In this document: piece after piece, positions 63,107-64,000 of the stretch
How the letters are laid out: each line of letters begins with the position of its first letter
Position numbering within the stretch: position 1 is the first letter of the stretch
NCBI GenBank assembly: GCA_021300395.1
Contig: JAJTEO010000010.1
Span: forward strand, 18,542 to 82,541
Reading direction: 5' to 3'
Length of the DNA stretch: 64,000 nucleotides
From: Fluviicola sp.
Lineage (GTDB): Bacteria; Bacteroidota; Bacteroidia; Flavobacteriales_D; Crocinitomicaceae
Notes under the pieces: model-generated
What the model was told of the DNA's origin: nothing
Database searches by the model: none
The model's input: only the letters and a program-made list of their open reading frames with translations
Program-made: the position numbers and the translations under genes

Positions 63107-64000
63107 ATGCAAAATCAAAATATTCGTCCATTTTTCTATTTTTTAGTTGCGCTTTTTTTGATCATCACAAGTCAAGCGTTATTTGCTGACACAATGTTTG
63201 TGGATGGATTGATTTATGCAACGATTGCCAAAAATTTAGCAGAAGGGAAAGGTACATTTTGGAATTTACATTTCACCAATACGTTTATGTCTGAATTCCA
63301 TGAGCATCCTCCATTAGCGATGGGCTTAGAAAGCATTTATTTTAAACTTTTTGGTACAAGTCGATTTGTAGAGAAATTCTATTCATTAACAACTTGTTTG
63401 TTGGTTGTATTTGGAATTATGAAGTTATGGATTCAATTGGGATTTCAAAAAAGTACAAGATGGAGTCCAATTCTATTTTGGATGTTTGTTCCAGTTATTT
63501 TTTGGTCGTGTAACAATAATTTGCTTGAAAACACATTGGTGATTTTCACTACTTTTTCAGTTTATTTTGCGTTAAATGGTGAAACATACGCTTTTGTTTT
63601 TGATCTTTTCAATCGTTCCACTTGCAATCATTTGGTTTATTTCACCAGAGGCTAAATTGAGTTTATGGAATTATTTTCAAATTCAAGTAGTAAAAAGTTT
63701 AGAAACAATTGTAACGGTTGAATCGCGTTTTTTCATTGTAAAGCGTATGTTTTCTGAAATGATTTTGCCAATTGTCATCGCATTGATTTTCTATTTTAGT
63801 TATTTCAAAAAACGAGTAGAACTTAGATTAACGAAAGAACAAAGAGCGACTTCATTTACTTTTCTGGCGTTAGGTTTATCCGCTGTTTTACCTATTATGG
63901 TGAGTATGAAACAAAGCGGTTTTTATATTTTGACAGCTTATCCATTTTTTGCTATTGCAGTTGCGAATTTTGTTTCGCCTCAACTTACAGCATTTACAAA
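63107..64000 (+). pseudogene. GT39-type membrane glycosyltransferase, disrupted by an internal deletion; runs off the window
   Basis: MFVDGLIYATIAKNLAEGKGTFWNLHFTNTFMSEFHEHPPLAMGLESIYFKLFG...VYFALNGE, then FLIFSIVPLAIIWFISPEAKLSLWNYFQIQVVKSLE in another frame. Confidence 0.82.

Overview
AT-rich chromosomal segment, most likely from a Bacteroidota/Flavobacteriales (Crocinitomicaceae/Fluviicola-like) genome. Support comes from T9SS sorting-type domains, TAnnTTTG -7 promoter boxes and gene content. It carries a near-complete dcw cell-division/murein cluster (mraZ-rsmH-ftsL-ftsI-murE-mraY-murD-unknown-ftsW-murG-murC-ftsQ-ftsA-ftsZ, ~39.3-55.3 kb), a succinate dehydrogenase/fumarate reductase operon, many housekeeping genes (prfA, pyrF, purM, pth, ppk, ansA, hemL, tadA, ssb) and four tRNAs (Arg-CCT, Ser-GGA, Asn-GTT, initiator Met-CAT). 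It ends in a set of envelope/glycosyltransferase genes. The most unusual items are: (1) a GIY-YIG nuclease ORF between the intact initiator tRNA and a duplicated, altered 3' tRNA fragment, with a second remnant of the nuclease start; the 11-bp loop of the shared hairpin is exactly inverted between the two copies; (2) a membrane protein resembling the fungal PaxB/Pyr4 terpene cyclases, next to an MpaB-family oxygenase and translationally coupled to a histidine kinase whose HisKA_2 phosphoacceptor motif appears to be missing; (3) a four-helix-bundle (23S IVP-like) gene inserted in the sdh operon between 15-bp inverted repeats; (4) six sequence-losing internal deletions in otherwise conserved genes (purM, tatD, murE, ftsZ/yqeY, phoH-like, GT39) plus one in-frame TGA in an ABC exporter. 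The deletions more probably reflect assembly error than biology but need checking. No CRISPR array, rRNA operon or classical transposon was seen. All family assignments are from reading the sequence; no database search was run.
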